Shown piece after piece: positions 11,496 to 23,067 of a DNA stretch of 64,000 nucleotides. The translations under genes were made by a program, and so were the position numbers. Position 1 is the first letter of the stretch. Each line of letters begins with the position of its first letter. The DNA lies in assembly GCA_047495785.1 (NCBI GenBank), contig JBLDXI010000055.1:1116001-1180000 (forward strand), read 5' to 3'. Source of the stretch: Lepidodermella squamata (lineage: Eukaryota > Gastrotricha). The notes below the pieces were generated by a model. The model did no database searches. It was not told the origin of the DNA and saw nothing but the letters and a program-made list of their open reading frames with translations.

Positions 11496-12752
11496 ATGCC
11501 TTTTGATGCCCGATCGCTGGTAAACGAGCCTAGCATGGCTAATTGCCTCGAACGCACCTTGTTTGAAGCAATAGCATGCGATCCGCCGCCTTCTGGAGTA
11601 GGCTGTGCACTGGCCAACCTCATTGAGGGTTATCAGCTGAGTCCGGATTACGTTTTTAACAGCCAGTTTGCCTTGGCTAAAAAAGTCTTCGGCAAACCTC
11701 TGCTTTACCTTGCGGTCCTGTTCGATCGAGCTGATATCGTTGCGGTTTTGGTGAGAAATGGCTGCGGCGCAACTACTAAATGTTCACGCGAGTTATATGC
11801 TTATGAATCGGCTAAGGAGGATCCATTCAAGCGAACCGTGCTATTTCAGAGCCTTTCCACGGCCAGTGTACCTGTTTTCAACGTGAGTTGATTCTTTTTT
11901 AGGCAAATCGAAATATTCATGGTCAACAAATGACATGCAGATGTTGATTCAAGCCCCCATGGAAAGCGAGGATCTTGTCGATTCACAGAAATGTTCGCTG
12001 CTGTGGCATGCTGTCAGCATGGCTAAAAATGATAAAACCTACGCTATTTTGGACTCCAATGTGGGATCGCAGTTGGTTGACCTGCCAGACGAGCATGGCG
12101 CCCGTCCTTTACACATCGCTGCAGTTAATAATAATGCCGTGGCAGCCGATATGATTCTGATGGGTGGCGGAAAAGTTGATGCGATTCAGCACGAGGGACT
12201 AACAGCTTTATGTATCGCTGCTAAACGAGGAGCTATTTCTGTAATGAAGGTTTGATTCATACCCTTTCAAAATTCTTCAATTAGTCATGTTTCATCCTGC
12301 AGACGCTGCTTATGCACGGAGCTGATCCAAATTTTCAACCATTGGAAAGCGTCATATTCGATGAAGAATTGTCTTGCGTGAAGGCTGTGGAATATTATCG
12401 CAAAAATTACGCAAGCGATCCAGCAATGAAATGTCCTGGTGTCATGGCGGTTTTGCCTCCCGCTCCGTTCCGCAAAACTCCGGAGCAAGTTTGTATCACG
12501 CTGTCGATTTTATTGGCGTGCGGTGCCAGGCTACCTCCCTCGTTTGATCTACCCCCATTTATACCTCATTCAGTCATTAAACAACGTCAGCAGCCTACGA
12601 AACTGCAAATGCAATGTGCTTTGGTCTTGCGCCGTCACCTTCTTGCCTGCAATTCTGGGCGCAGTATCAAGCTGATTGCACCTGATCTGAAGAATATCAT
12701 CCCAGGACCTTTGGTTGATTACATTTGTTTCGACTACTTATCGCAATTTTGA
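11496..12752 (+). CDS. Ankyrin-repeat protein with SOCS-box-like C-terminus, copy B
   Basis: Exons 11496-11882, 11941-12249 and 12303-12752 encode 381 residues. It is a tandem paralogue of copy A: both share MANCLER near the start, SPDYVFNSQFA-type and FGKPLLYLAV segments, the DPFKRT motif, RPLHIAAVNNNA, TALCIAAKRGA and FRKTPEQ. The C-terminus (LQMQCALVLRRHL, then IPGPLVDYICFDYL) fits the SOCS-box pattern slightly better than copy A. An acceptor-like tract ending in CGTAG lies 14 bases before the start. Both introns fall at the same codons and phases as in copy A, so the pair arose by DNA-level tandem duplication. Protein divergence is considerable, so the duplication is not recent. An ASB-like Cullin-5 adaptor role is inferred. 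Confidence 0.75.
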
Positions 12753-12821
12753 TTGGTTTAAATTGACATTTAATGAATAATTGTTGCTTGAACCACACCG
12801 TTAAATACCTATATATATATA

Positions 12822-13109
12822 CAGGGTGACTTTTTTATAGTGGCAATAATTCATGTTAGCAATAATTGCGTCTAGTACTGAATCATCTTTGTATGGCGAG
12901 TACTTGCATGTCGATTTCTCCAAACTTAACGAACTCGTGCTAGCAATAAAATTTTATGAATGGCCTGGTATTACGCGATAATTATCAGATAGAGTTTGAA
13001 GAGTTTGGAGAAATCGACTTTAGTGCAGTGCAAGTACTCGCAATACTAGACAGTACTAGTCCCGATTAATGCTAACAAAGATTATTTCCACTATAAAAAA
13101 GTCACCCTG
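12822..13109. mobile_element. Fold-back MITE with Tc1/mariner-like ends
   Basis: A 288-base element begins CAGGGTGACTTTTTTATAGT and ends with its reverse complement. TA dinucleotides flank both sides (12820-12821 and 13110-13111). The terminal inverted repeats extend inward as imperfect arms of over 100 bases (shared blocks such as CTAGTACTG, GCGAGTACTTGCA and TCGATTTCTCCAAACT), leaving a short central loop. It has no open frame. The CAGGGTG end and TA target duplication are typical of Tc1/mariner-mobilised non-autonomous elements. Confidence 0.88.
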
Positions 13110-13684
13110 TATATGCCTGATTGTTTTTGTCTTGAACCTTGAGCCTTGTTATGATGCGTTTATCTTTCTAATTAAGCAATAATGCTATAAAAAGTAACAC
13201 TTTTGTTGGCTATCATCCTGATTTGATCATGGATTTTCGCCACGTAAATCGATCATTCCGCCTGTGGCTGGCAGTAATTTGCTGTTGGTCGGCGAAATTA
13301 TCAAACCCGCATATATTTCCTTGATGAACTTTATATACTTATAAAAAAAAATTCGGTGAATGCGCTACCCATTTTGTATTTTTTGACTGACTGTTCATTA
13401 CCCGGTGTGTCTCCTGCTGACTGTAAGCATCACTTGATTGAAAAATAATTCACCGCGTCAGGTTCAAGTTGAACAGCCTGATTACCTCATCCGTCGGTAT
13501 TCCGGTAAAGTTGAAGTGATCAGTTTTCTTGGACATTTACTTTTGACAATAAAACATGATATGCGTAATCGAAATTTATTTCACTTCCTAAAGTTTTTTG
13601 TAAGTGGCGCAATTCTTGTTCAGCTCGCGAGTTCTGTTTCAAAGAAAACAATCATGCGATTGATAAGTGTAGCAAACGATAAGC

Positions 13685-14148
13685 TTACGCCATCATGACA
13701 AAGGTCTCCAGTGAAACTTTGTCCTCTTTCGACCCGCTCGGCCATTCATCGAATTCTTGAATGCCCAGACTCCGCATGGCGTGCTGGTATTGAGCTGCAG
13801 TAATTCTGCCTGAGTTGTTAGGATCTAACATGCCAAATACCGAACGTAGATTTGCTTGATCAAATAGACATGGATGATCCTGATTTAAACCGGTGACGCG
13901 GCCCTTCATCAGGTTTTCCAGATAGTGTATCATAAATTCTTTAGGATTCTCTGAACATGTAACATGCTTGTTCATATACGATTTCAAAGAGTATCCAATT
14001 GTTTACCTGGTCGACTGTAAACTATTTGTGATACCATCCAACCAAAAAGCTCCTGGATTTTGTGCTTTTTCAGGTAATCGTCAGCTGAATCTTTCACAGG
14101 CCATGCTGAGTAAGATGGCTTCTCCACGTTGTTGAAGTTATTTGTCAT
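13685..14148 (-). CDS. EFCAB10: EF-hand domain protein, EFCAB10 orthologue
   Basis: On the minus strand, exons 14148-14007 and 13950-13685 encode 135 residues; human EFCAB10 is of similar size. The N-terminal part (DDYLKKHKIQELFGWMVSQIVYSRPENPKEFMI) matches an RIIa/DPY-30-like dimerisation helix pair. The second half (LRSVFGMLDPNNSGRITAAQY) is one EF-hand with loop residues D-P-N-N-S-G. The join is phase 1 and uses GTAAAC and TTCAG sites. The family is little studied and, from its RIIa-like domain, is thought to act with A-kinase anchoring or axonemal proteins. An acceptor-like CCTAG lies 26 bases upstream of the start. Finding it here bears on the host lineage, since nematodes lack motile cilia. 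Confidence 0.82.
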
Positions 14149-15959
14149 TGTTTTATATCTTATAAATATTTCTAGGTATATAGATGGAGAAAATGAAGAT
14201 AAAGCATCCTGCTCCCTGCAATGAGTGTTGGCTTATCTACAAGTAGTAGCCGGTGTCTCATCACGGAAACAACACACTATTAGGTTCACGATGCAGAATC
14301 GCAGCAAAATAGCAAATTATTTTCATTAAGCCTTGTCCTTTCATGAACTAGATGGCTAGTCGCGTTTTTTTTACAATAAATTAAAACCAGCAAAATATAT
14401 AATTGAGGCAAAATTAGGGGTAGTCAATCACGGCGGATCGAATGGCAGCGGCCATTTGGACCGATGTTGCATCATTAACGCCCAATTAAGACATGCGTTG
14501 CAAATAGGACTTTTGGTGCAACATTCTCCATCAGACGGAGTGTTCAATTCAGAACTCATGCTTAGCCTAAAATTACCTAAAATTTGCAGAAGCTCAACGA
14601 TGAATTGATACGCCTTCAGCCCTTCAGCAGCAGGGCTCTACAGGCTCTACAAGCGGAACGCAGGAGCATACTTGACAACCATGGTTGCTAGGCAAAATCA
14701 AAATTTCAATTTTAAAGCAATCAAACATGCTATTATTAAAATAATTATTTCTGCCTATCCAGCTCAACAAAAAATTAATAGCAAAAAATTGACGACTTGC
14801 ATTAAGGAAGAAAAACGATTTGTTGCGGTGGTTCACTTCACATCAGCTGAGGACTTTCAACTCACTTCGAAGTCCTATGTAGAGGCGGAGAGATAGGAAA
14901 TAGAGGACCATTTTTATTTGCTTTCTAGGAAATGCGAACGATTTAACGGCGAGGATTGGCCGATATTCTGGGCAATAACGCTGTGAATTTCAAAGCAAAG
15001 AATTTCAAAGTGTAGTTTCGAACCAAAATCTCAATTTTTCTTGTTCATTCCGTCAGCTTTTTGCTACTTTTTGTCAAGTTGCGATGCATTCTCTCAGCTC
15101 AGGCTCCCTAGTGCGAACAGCTGAAATGAAAATCCACCGAAAACTGCTCCTACCCGTGGCCCCTGCTGTGAGTGTTAAGAAGAGATTCTCGCATGGTTCA
15201 AAGTCTGAATTTTAAATCAGGTCATCTTTCAGTCTTAATTTGTATATGAGCTCACTCACTCACTTGAACGCTAAGATAATGGGCCTTCGAACAATAGTGA
15301 CACCTGGGTGAGAGGGCCCGGGGGAGTTAGCCTCCTGAAAGAGTTCTCCACCCAAGTATGGAGCAATTTCAAGCTATTCTTGCAGAAAAATCCATAGAAA
15401 CAGCGCTAGCGTAAGCCCGCTTCTTTTGCATTACGCCAAGCACTTCATAGTTGTCTGCATTTGCGCTTGGAATATAGAATTCACAGCTTTTAAATAATGG
15501 CAGCTATCTCAAGGATCACAGGTCAACTCAATAATTAAAACGTTGCGAAACTACAATAAGCGGGAAGAGATGGGGCAGTTTAATTGGAACCAAGTAGTGA
15601 AGGTTGTACGAAGTCCCCGTGGCGAAGAATTGAATTCTGAAAGATAAGGGAAGTTCCAAATTTAAGTATTTCCAAGCTAGCCCTTGAGTAATTTTCTCTG
15701 AAAATAAGTTCAGCTACTGCTTGCTTTGCTTTTCAAAATATCATAGATTTTAACCCCTGTTATAGCCTTTCATGCTCCCAGCAAAATTACGAAATTTTTC
15801 ATACCTGACTATTCTGGGATATGAGTCGGCGTTAGGGATAAAGTGCGTAATACTGGCTTTTAGGCAGGTCAAAAGTCAAACCACTGTTAAATGCGCAGCC
15901 TTCATTTTTGACGAGAAGCACGTTCTCGGGGATATTTTGTTCAAACAACCATCAAAAAT
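14149..15959. other. Gene-poor intergenic stretch
   Basis: No credible coding exon was found. A GC-rich, potentially hairpin-forming block lies at about 15298-15356 (complementary CCTGGGTG and CACCCAAG arms). The short open frames at 14624-14896 and 15772-15966 show no family motif. Confidence 0.55.
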
Positions 15960-15971
15960 AATATAATTGTT

Positions 15972-16247
15972 GTGCAAAATAATAATCGTGGTCATCGGTT
16001 CAGATTTAATGTACTTAACCCTAATAATAACTTTAAAAATCCTACGAAGCCTATATATAAAAATTACTTCTTAAATCGTATTGTAAATATATGGAATCGT
16101 TTACCGCCTCATATTTTTGACTTCGATGATAGCCTACCTCTTACTACGAAGAATGCTTTATTTAAAAATAATCTTAATCGTGTAAATTTATTGCAATACT
16201 GTAAAGGAAACTTAATATCAAAAAATAGTACACTATATGACAACTAA
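15972..16247 (+). pseudogene. 3' end of a non-LTR retrotransposon reverse-transcriptase ORF
   Basis: The 91-residue frame contains KNYFLNRIVNIWNRLPPHIF followed by a spaced Phe-Lys-Asn-Asn-Leu. This is the common C-terminal signature of CR1/RTE/jockey-type LINE polyproteins (aromatic-R-x-x-x-WN-x-LP). Nothing upstream encodes the reverse transcriptase or endonuclease, so this is a 5'-truncated dead copy. It is followed by a short 3' UTR and an (ATG)n tail at 16306-16336. Confidence 0.7.
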
Positions 16248-16305
16248 TCGGGTTAGTGTAAGTGGCCTGCCCTTCTAATCCTGTAAATATTTTTTTACGA
16301 ATAAA

Positions 16306-16336
<31 letters not shown>
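16306..16336 (+). repeat. (ATG)n simple repeat, probable LINE 3' tail
   Basis: About ten ATG units directly follow an AATAAA-like sequence downstream of the LINE fragment. Trinucleotide tails occur in RTE/CR1-type elements; the assignment is inferred from position. Confidence 0.75.
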
Positions 16337-16337
<1 letters not shown>

Positions 16338-16454
16338 TTCAATTTGAAATAATTATGAAATGCAAGGCCGGCTTGGTTACGACAAATTGTGACTGAATTT
16401 TTCTATTGCTTCGATTGGATTAGAAAAGATGAAAATTAGATAATTTGAACCCAT

Positions 16455-16535
16455 TCCGGGTTAAAGGTCGAGACCGGAAAACTTTCTGCCAGTCTGCTGG
16501 CGGCGGGCGGCGTCCCTGCCTTCGACCAGGTGGTC
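16455..16535. other. GC-rich block of unknown nature
   Basis: About 80 bases are much richer in G+C than their surroundings, with clustered CTGCTGGCGGCGGGCGGCG sequence and possible hairpin arms (GGTCGAGACC, CCTTCGACCAGG). It is not a recognisable tRNA and has no open frame. It lies between the LINE fragment and the OSCP gene. Confidence 0.3.
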
Positions 16536-16672
16536 CAATAATATTCAATGATATATAACCTATGCGTGTTATGAATGCATTTTTGCAACTTCCTATCAAC
16601 CTGTTTTTATCTCATATCGATCAATCGCAAACTGTTTCGCTAACTAGGTGTGTTTTAGTATATAAAACAAAA

Positions 16673-17606
16673 ATGAACACGACACTCAATTTGGTGGTAT
16701 GTTTTTCCGAGTCACATTTTTATGAACCGTTTAAAATTTGAATTTAGCGCTCGTTTTCGATGTCGGCAATTCGCGGAAAATTGACTCAGGTCTGACTTTC
16801 TGTAGTAAATTACTTATCAAACTTAACTCCTCACTACAGGCTCCTATTCAAGTGTTCGGCTTGGAAGGTCGTTACGCACATGCTCTCTTCTCTGCAGCTG
16901 CAAAGCAGCAAAAACTCGATGCCGTAGAAAAGGATCTTCTGGTACTTGAGGTAAGGAAGCGAGTATTATTTCGATATGTCTATCGTTGCTTCGTATTTCA
17001 GGGCCTGCTGAGCAAAGACAAAATCTTTGCCCAGTTCATCCATAATCCCAGTGTTAAGCGAGCTACTAAGCGAGGTATGCGTCGAGTAATTCTAATTGGA
17101 AAAGACTAAAGACTGTTTTCTAGATGCCATCGAAATGGTTTCGAAAAAGAGCAACTTCTCCGAGTTGACCAAGAACACTCTGAGTAAATTAATTTTGTTA
17201 GTGTCTGGTTTTTCACATTTTTCTCTTGTTTTTCTCAAGTTTTGATGGCAGAAAACGGTCGCGTTAGCAATGTGAAGAAAGTTGTTTCCGCTTACAAGCA
17301 GATCATGAGCGCGCAGCGTGGCGAGGTTACTTGCGTTGTCACCGTCGCTAAGGTATTTTTTAACTGTCCAATTTTCGCATCATTAATATGCTAATTCACG
17401 CTCAGGCTCTCGAGGGCTCCCACCGCAAAGAACTGGAAGATTCACTCAAGGGCTTCCTGCAGTCTGGACAAAAACTGTACATGGAAGTTAAAGTCGATCC
17501 GAAGATCGTTGGTGGAATGGTCGTTCAGATCGGCGATAAATACGTCGACATGTCAATTGCTACTAAGCTCCGCAAGTACGAAAGCGTTCTCCGTGAAGCC
17601 CTGTGA
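16673..17606 (+). CDS. ATP5PO: Mitochondrial ATP synthase subunit O (OSCP)
   Basis: Seven exons (16673-16696, 16748-16789, 16840-16950, 17002-17074, 17124-17183, 17240-17352, 17406-17606) encode 207 residues; human OSCP has 213. OSCP joins the F1 head to the peripheral stalk of mitochondrial ATP synthase. The first two short exons form a basic, Ser-rich import presequence (RSFSMSAIRGKLTQ). The mature part starts APIQVFGLEGRYAHALFSAA, a hallmark of the family. The C-terminal domain has LMAENGRVSNV and KVDPKIVGGMVVQIGDKYVD, also diagnostic. All joins are phase-consistent with introns of 49-56 bases, making it the most intron-dense gene in this half of the window. An acceptor-like TTTTAG precedes the start. 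It is convergent with CRYZL1, 274 bases away. Confidence 0.96.
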
Positions 17607-17880
17607 AAGATGACCGACAGAACTAATGAATAAACCCTCACGCAAAATAATGTAAACAGATACATCATGAAAACGTGTTCCCTGTGTCAAGATTGCACCT
17701 AAGCTGTACCCTGATATCTTCTATCCTCGGCGCCATTGCGTGAAAGATGATTCGACTGCCTGATGATTAGAATGATGAATAAAACTATTTGGTAGTTACC
17801 ATTTTATTCCGTCAATTTTAAATTAATCTTTAGCAAACCATTGATTGGAATCATAAAATGAAGAATGTGAAAGAATAGCG

Positions 17881-19453
17881 TTACGACATTTTCAGTAAAT
17901 GGCACTTGGTGTCATCATGTAGAGTAGGAAATGTTCCAAGGGTCTCCACTTCTTTAAGAGTCATTATGTCGTATTTTGGAAGTTTGACTTCGTTCTTTAC
18001 AATCTTTTTGATCGCTTCGTCGACAATCTCTGCAAGTAAAACGAGTGAAGACAGTCAAGATTTACTACCATCAATATTAAATCTTACGCAAAAGCACTCC
18101 TTGGCGATAATTTGACAGCAACCAAGAGTGGTGATTGAAAAAGTGAAGGGAGGAAGATTTATGAAAAAGCGCCGCTGATTCGGGTGGGTTAAGCTGCAAT
18201 GCGGGCTCAGTGGTAAGCCATTTACCGAAAGGTGCCAGACAGTTGATAAGCTCGTATTTTTCTGGCTTCCATGACCCTTCGTCGCCATTCTGAATGTCCG
18301 AAGAACCGACTAAAAAACAACAAAACATGAATTGTCACCGTAAATGGGCAATGAGATTCCCAATGCAAAAATGACACGAATTGGAAATAAACTTTTCCAA
18401 GGGTAAGCCCTTTTGTAAAGTAGGTACCGAAAAATGACTAAGAAGGCGGCAATGGCGAGTGGAAGAAATTCATTATTTCCCTACGCTCTAGTTCTCCTAT
18501 ATCAAGGTAGACACGTGATGCCGTAAAAGGTCCCAATAGTCATTCAGGGCTGATAATTTACTAACTCGGTAGAACAATAGGCATCGAACTCTTTTTTGGC
18601 TTGGATGAAGACCCTTATACTTCTTCAAGGTTTCATGCATGTGAGCATTTCTATTAACGGCAAAGCTAACCTCCGTTGTCAATAACGATGTCGACTCCCA
18701 GATCGCACGTTTCATCTGAAACAAATCTTTCCAGGCACTTCCAACCAGAAACACCGACGTTTGCAACTTTAACTAAACAGAAATACATTATATTATATGA
18801 ATAAATATATTAGTGAAAGCTAGCGAGACCTTTCTCAATATTTTGAAAGTACTGTTCCTCCTCGATGTTTTGAACTGTTGTCAAAACTTTGCATCCGCAT
18901 TGGATGGCGAGCTGAATCATTATGTAGTTATCCGCCTTGGCACCATCCAAGATTAGTAAGCTTTGCCCGGGGATGGCAGCGGCTATGATTGCAAGGCCTA
19001 TGTAGCCACGAATAGCGCCCTGCAACCCCAAGATTACTTCAAATGCATCAGCATTTTCTGGTAAATTTCCAACGTTGCAAATCGGAAGAGGCAAAAATTC
19101 TGGCAGGTGCGGCTCACGATCGATTGGAAGAAGACCTTTATCCATGGGGAGAACTGTAAAACGCAGAGGCAACGCAGAGGCAAAACGGGATTTCATTACC
19201 TACTACCCATGAACCAGTTTTGAAGCTGCCTTTCTCATTCTGAACCAGTCCAATGACGTCAGGGATGACTATTTTATCGCCAATCTATATCAGAAGCAAG
19301 TTGGCAAGAATAAAAAAATTGAAAAATAAAAATTTCAACTACCGTGATTATACTTGCAGCTTTCACTTGAATGACTATTTCTTCAGGTTGAGGTCGCTGA
19401 GGGTCAACATATTTCACAAATACTTGATTAGATTTGTAATCGATTGCTTTCAT
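17881..19453 (-). CDS. CRYZL1: Quinone oxidoreductase-like protein 1 (zeta-crystallin-like MDR family)
   Basis: Minus-strand exons 19453-19343, 19284-19200, 19153-18830, 18772-18671, 18309-18088 and 18029-17881 join in phase to 330 residues; human CRYZL1 has about 349. The family belongs to the medium-chain dehydrogenase/reductase superfamily, but its physiological substrate is unclear. Visible pieces are IVIQVKAAS near the N-terminus, SLLILDGAKADNYIMIQLA in the nucleotide-binding region (the strict GxGxxG is degenerate, as in CRYZL1), LGVDIVIDNGV, and PFGKWLTTEPALQLNPPES near the C-terminus. The segment between the first strand and the catalytic fold is shorter than in vertebrates. The 361-base intron 18310-18670 is long for this genome. 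The exact first donor (19343, or 8 bases upstream) was chosen by frame. Confidence 0.82.
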
Positions 19454-22400
19454 TTGTAAGTAAAAACTATTTCCAAGCAAAACATAAGTACAAGTGTTTA
19501 AAATTCAGATGTACCTTTCGATCTTAAACTTGTTAAAAGATATATCTAAAGTCAAATATGAGAAATGAACACGTGAAAGCAGAAGTGACACGCGGTACAA
19601 AAAGGGAGCTTGATTTTTGCGACAAAAATATCCATGATGAATCCGGTGCTTGACAGATTGGTCCTGAAGACTATATATTCAGGATCGGGATATATTTTCA
19701 TGGCATCCTAATACATTCAATACAGTGCTATCGATATAAACGTCTCACATGGATTATTTTTAGATATAAAATGTAGCTGCGATTAACATTTACTGTCAGG
19801 AAATTCCAAGTATGATAGCCGAAGTCCCTTTCACCGTTACGGATCATTACGCTAAGATAGGGAACGATAAATATGCAACGCCCTAATAAATCGAGACACG
19901 AACCGAATAATGAACAACAAACGCCTATTTTAATGGTTGTCATCTATTAGTTTCATGGGCAACGCGGAATCAACAGCTATTTACAAGATATGACGATCAA
20001 GCCGTTAATGTTCCAATGAAGGTTATTATCCGTCAAATTATTATAATCAACGCAAGATTTTCAAGGCTAGTGCCGCAAAAGTTGCGAGCTGCGACTCAAT
20101 TTTGATTTCAAGTAATCCCAAACGTCAAGAACCAAGTAGATAAGCATTGGACTAAGTTGGCCACGATCCGCGCAACAATTTTGAAGTTCAGCCCGGCAAA
20201 ACATTTGTCAAGGTCATTGTGAAGTTACATCGCATATCATTTATTCTTAACTAAAAACTAGTATTCCAAAAATTGTAATAATTTGCCGCATTGAAAAATG
20301 ATCTTACGTCCCTTGTTAGTTTCAATCCAAATCCAAAAGCTTTGACCTCTTGCCTTCAATCTCTTGGTTAGTTAGTTGATGCGTCCTTTGCCGCATGTGA
20401 AAGTTCGCACTTATTTTTTCGATTATAATTATATTTCCAAGCCGTGAATCTAGCTGGCACGTGACTGTAGTTCATTCTTTATTCTAAGGAGCACTCGGTG
20501 CTCTGGACTATCGCTGACACATAATCCTAAAGATCACGGATATGTAGGGACGCTTTTTCCTTGCCCTTTCGCTTTCGCTGAAGTGAGCAAATCGCAAGCT
20601 AATGCTACAGGAAAGTATTGGTCTGGTTTTTAAATACATTTATATACATTTATGGTCAGTACCGCCTCTCTCTTTGACATTGGGAAGTGGGAATTCTAAA
20701 TAACTGATAAAAGCTCTTCGATACCGTCAAGGTTAATTCATAACAACAGTATGACCTACTTAACTATTGTTGGCTTGTACTCCAGGGACCAGTTATTAGT
20801 GCTCAAGTAGCAGGGGGCTCTTCCAATTACTGGTAATACCATAAAGACTACAGCTTTTAGAGAAAAATGCTGGCGGGGCTTGAATTGCAAGCGTTGGATC
20901 ACGCTTCATAAGTGTATAAAGTTTATGAAAATATAAATGAGTATTCTTATCTGTCAAATTACACCGAATGCTTAACTATGGCGCAGGTAATTCTTGAGCG
21001 TCAGGATTGCAATTTGCGATGTCTCGACAACCCTCAATTTTGCTTTGAACTAAGAATATTGATGTCCAAATTTTAAATCATTAGAATAATATTCTTTTTT
21101 TCAAGAGTTTTAGGCATGAACCCCTTTAAAACCGTAGCCAAAGTTTCCGCTCAAATAGGCTGGCTGGTTTCGCTAAAATAAAAATAGTGCGCTCGTTGCT
21201 CGTAGTTTATCGCATAGGCATTCTGTTAAAAGAAGCGAGTGATCGTGAACAGTGAAAAGTTCGTATAACAAGGCACCTGCCTTTAATTCCGGCCCTGTCT
21301 ATTATTTAGGTGTGTCCCAAGTTTAGTAAATGCGGTATTTACTACTATATGTCGAAGACAGAGGAAAAACTGGTGTTCTGCCGCTGGGAGCTAGTATCTG
21401 GAACCTAAGCTAGCCACAATTACTGGCTAAGTATTTTACATTGAATTCCGGCCTTTTTACAGTATTGCTTCTCGACCTTTACCCATATATTGAAAGGAAA
21501 ATTTTCAAAATTAATATTATGACCCAATCTACACTTCATATCTCTACGCACAGATTGATTTCAAAAGAGAAAAATGCTCACTAAATCTCAACTCGTGGAT
21601 GCGCGGCCAATAATTTTCTAATCGGGCTTAAAATTGTCGATTTTCGTTTGACGCTGCATAATTTCTATATAGGGTTTTACTTGACATTTCAACTATGGCC
21701 AATCGTACAGCGTCATTGTTCTCAAGGTCTACGAAAGATGCCGACAAGAAGAGACATATTTTTTCGGGTCATCATTGTAAGTTTTCTACTATCTGCTTAG
21801 TCTTGTTGAAATCTGAATGTTCAACATTTGAAGACTGAAGATTATATTAAGAGAATGTTCTGTATATCCGCGAATCTACCCTAGTCAGGTTATTCAATGT
21901 CCTGAGCTTCTTAGAGAGTGAGCTGGCGAGACTGACAAATAAGAAAATAAAAACAGTGTTAATGCTTGTTAGAAATAGCTGATGGATTTGTATATGCAGA
22001 GATGAAGTGAAACTTACATATTTGACCGCAGTCACATTGGCTTTACAGATGTTTGTTGAGATCTTGGAATCTTCGCTTTGGCAGCAATGGTATCAGCCTT
22101 GACCGGGATGATGGAGGAAAGTGAATTGCTGATTTATCTAAATCTTGATAGGGCTCGTTTTATAGCAGTTCTGAATTCGCGCTGCAAAAAGTATAAAAAC
22201 TTATGGACTGGCAAATCCATTTGTAGCATAGAATCAAGCCTGTCAAGTTTTAATACGCGTCAAATTTGCGAGGGACTAAGAAAATAACAATCGTTGGCGG
22301 TGAATATTATATAATGCTCATTATACGAACAGCGCAAAATCAATATGATCATTTTAACGCATGACTATCACGTCCTGCGTCTCTTATACGGCTTGTAACG

Positions 22401-23067
22401 TCGAAATCGATGCTTTTTCTCATATCGCTATCCTGCGGTTCTGCATATACTTTCAGCATTAATTATTGCATTGTGATTTCTGCTATCTGTCGAAAAGGCT
22501 GAAGCTCGTATACAAAGTTCATTTAAAATTGTGAAATTATCTTATGACGATGACTCAATTTATCCATCTTTTTGCATATTTAATATATTTGCCGTCCATT
22601 CATATGAACTATACTCTCGGTGGAAAACTTACTTGGCCTCCGGGTTTATGGTGAATCGATATTGGTCGATTTTTATGGTTGTGTCGTAGTATTGGATTAA
22701 ATAATGTTTTCCTCGTCACGCTTCGCGTTATGCTAGCTGAGGCAATGCGTAAGTTTTCGCGTATTTATATAAAACACACTTCCGCATTCAGCTGTGCAGT
22801 AGAATGAAGCCATCAGAATCGAAGCATCTCACTTTGTTATATAGCCGGGTTTTGACGTGGCGCACTTATTATAAAAGTTCTACGATATTATTATATTACT
22901 ACCGTAATACAAATAGCTAGTAGTATAGAGCCAGCTATGTTTTTGAATATATATTGCTGGCCTTTTTAGTTCAACAGAAGCACTACAGAAAGCAAACCTT
23001 ATATGCGTTCGTATTTCTGCTCTCACAGTTGTTCCATTCCGACTCTTATCAAATTTAGCTATTTATA
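19454..23067. other. Largest gene-poor region (3.6 kb)
   Basis: AT-rich, with no convincing exon chain. The open frames at 21847-22035 (minus) and 22078-22287 (plus) show no known motif, although the minus one contains a plausible GTAAGT donor and TTTGTCAG acceptor. It may hold regulatory DNA for the AMPK gamma gene, or unrecognised small or non-coding genes. Confidence 0.5.
23045..23058 (+). promoter_or_regulatory. Putative trans-splice acceptor of AMPK gamma
   Basis: TCTTATCAAATTTAG ends 9 bases before the start codon used for the AMPK gamma gene. It resembles the acceptors seen before other genes in the window. Confidence 0.35.

Noticed and set aside
16441-16535. Possible tRNA
   Set aside because: GGTCGAGACC resembles a T-arm fragment, but no cloverleaf with acceptor and anticodon stems could be drawn.
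18497-18766. Separate minus-strand gene
   Set aside because: It overlaps CRYZL1 exon 4 in another frame and the long intron; the phase-consistent CRYZL1 chain explains the region.
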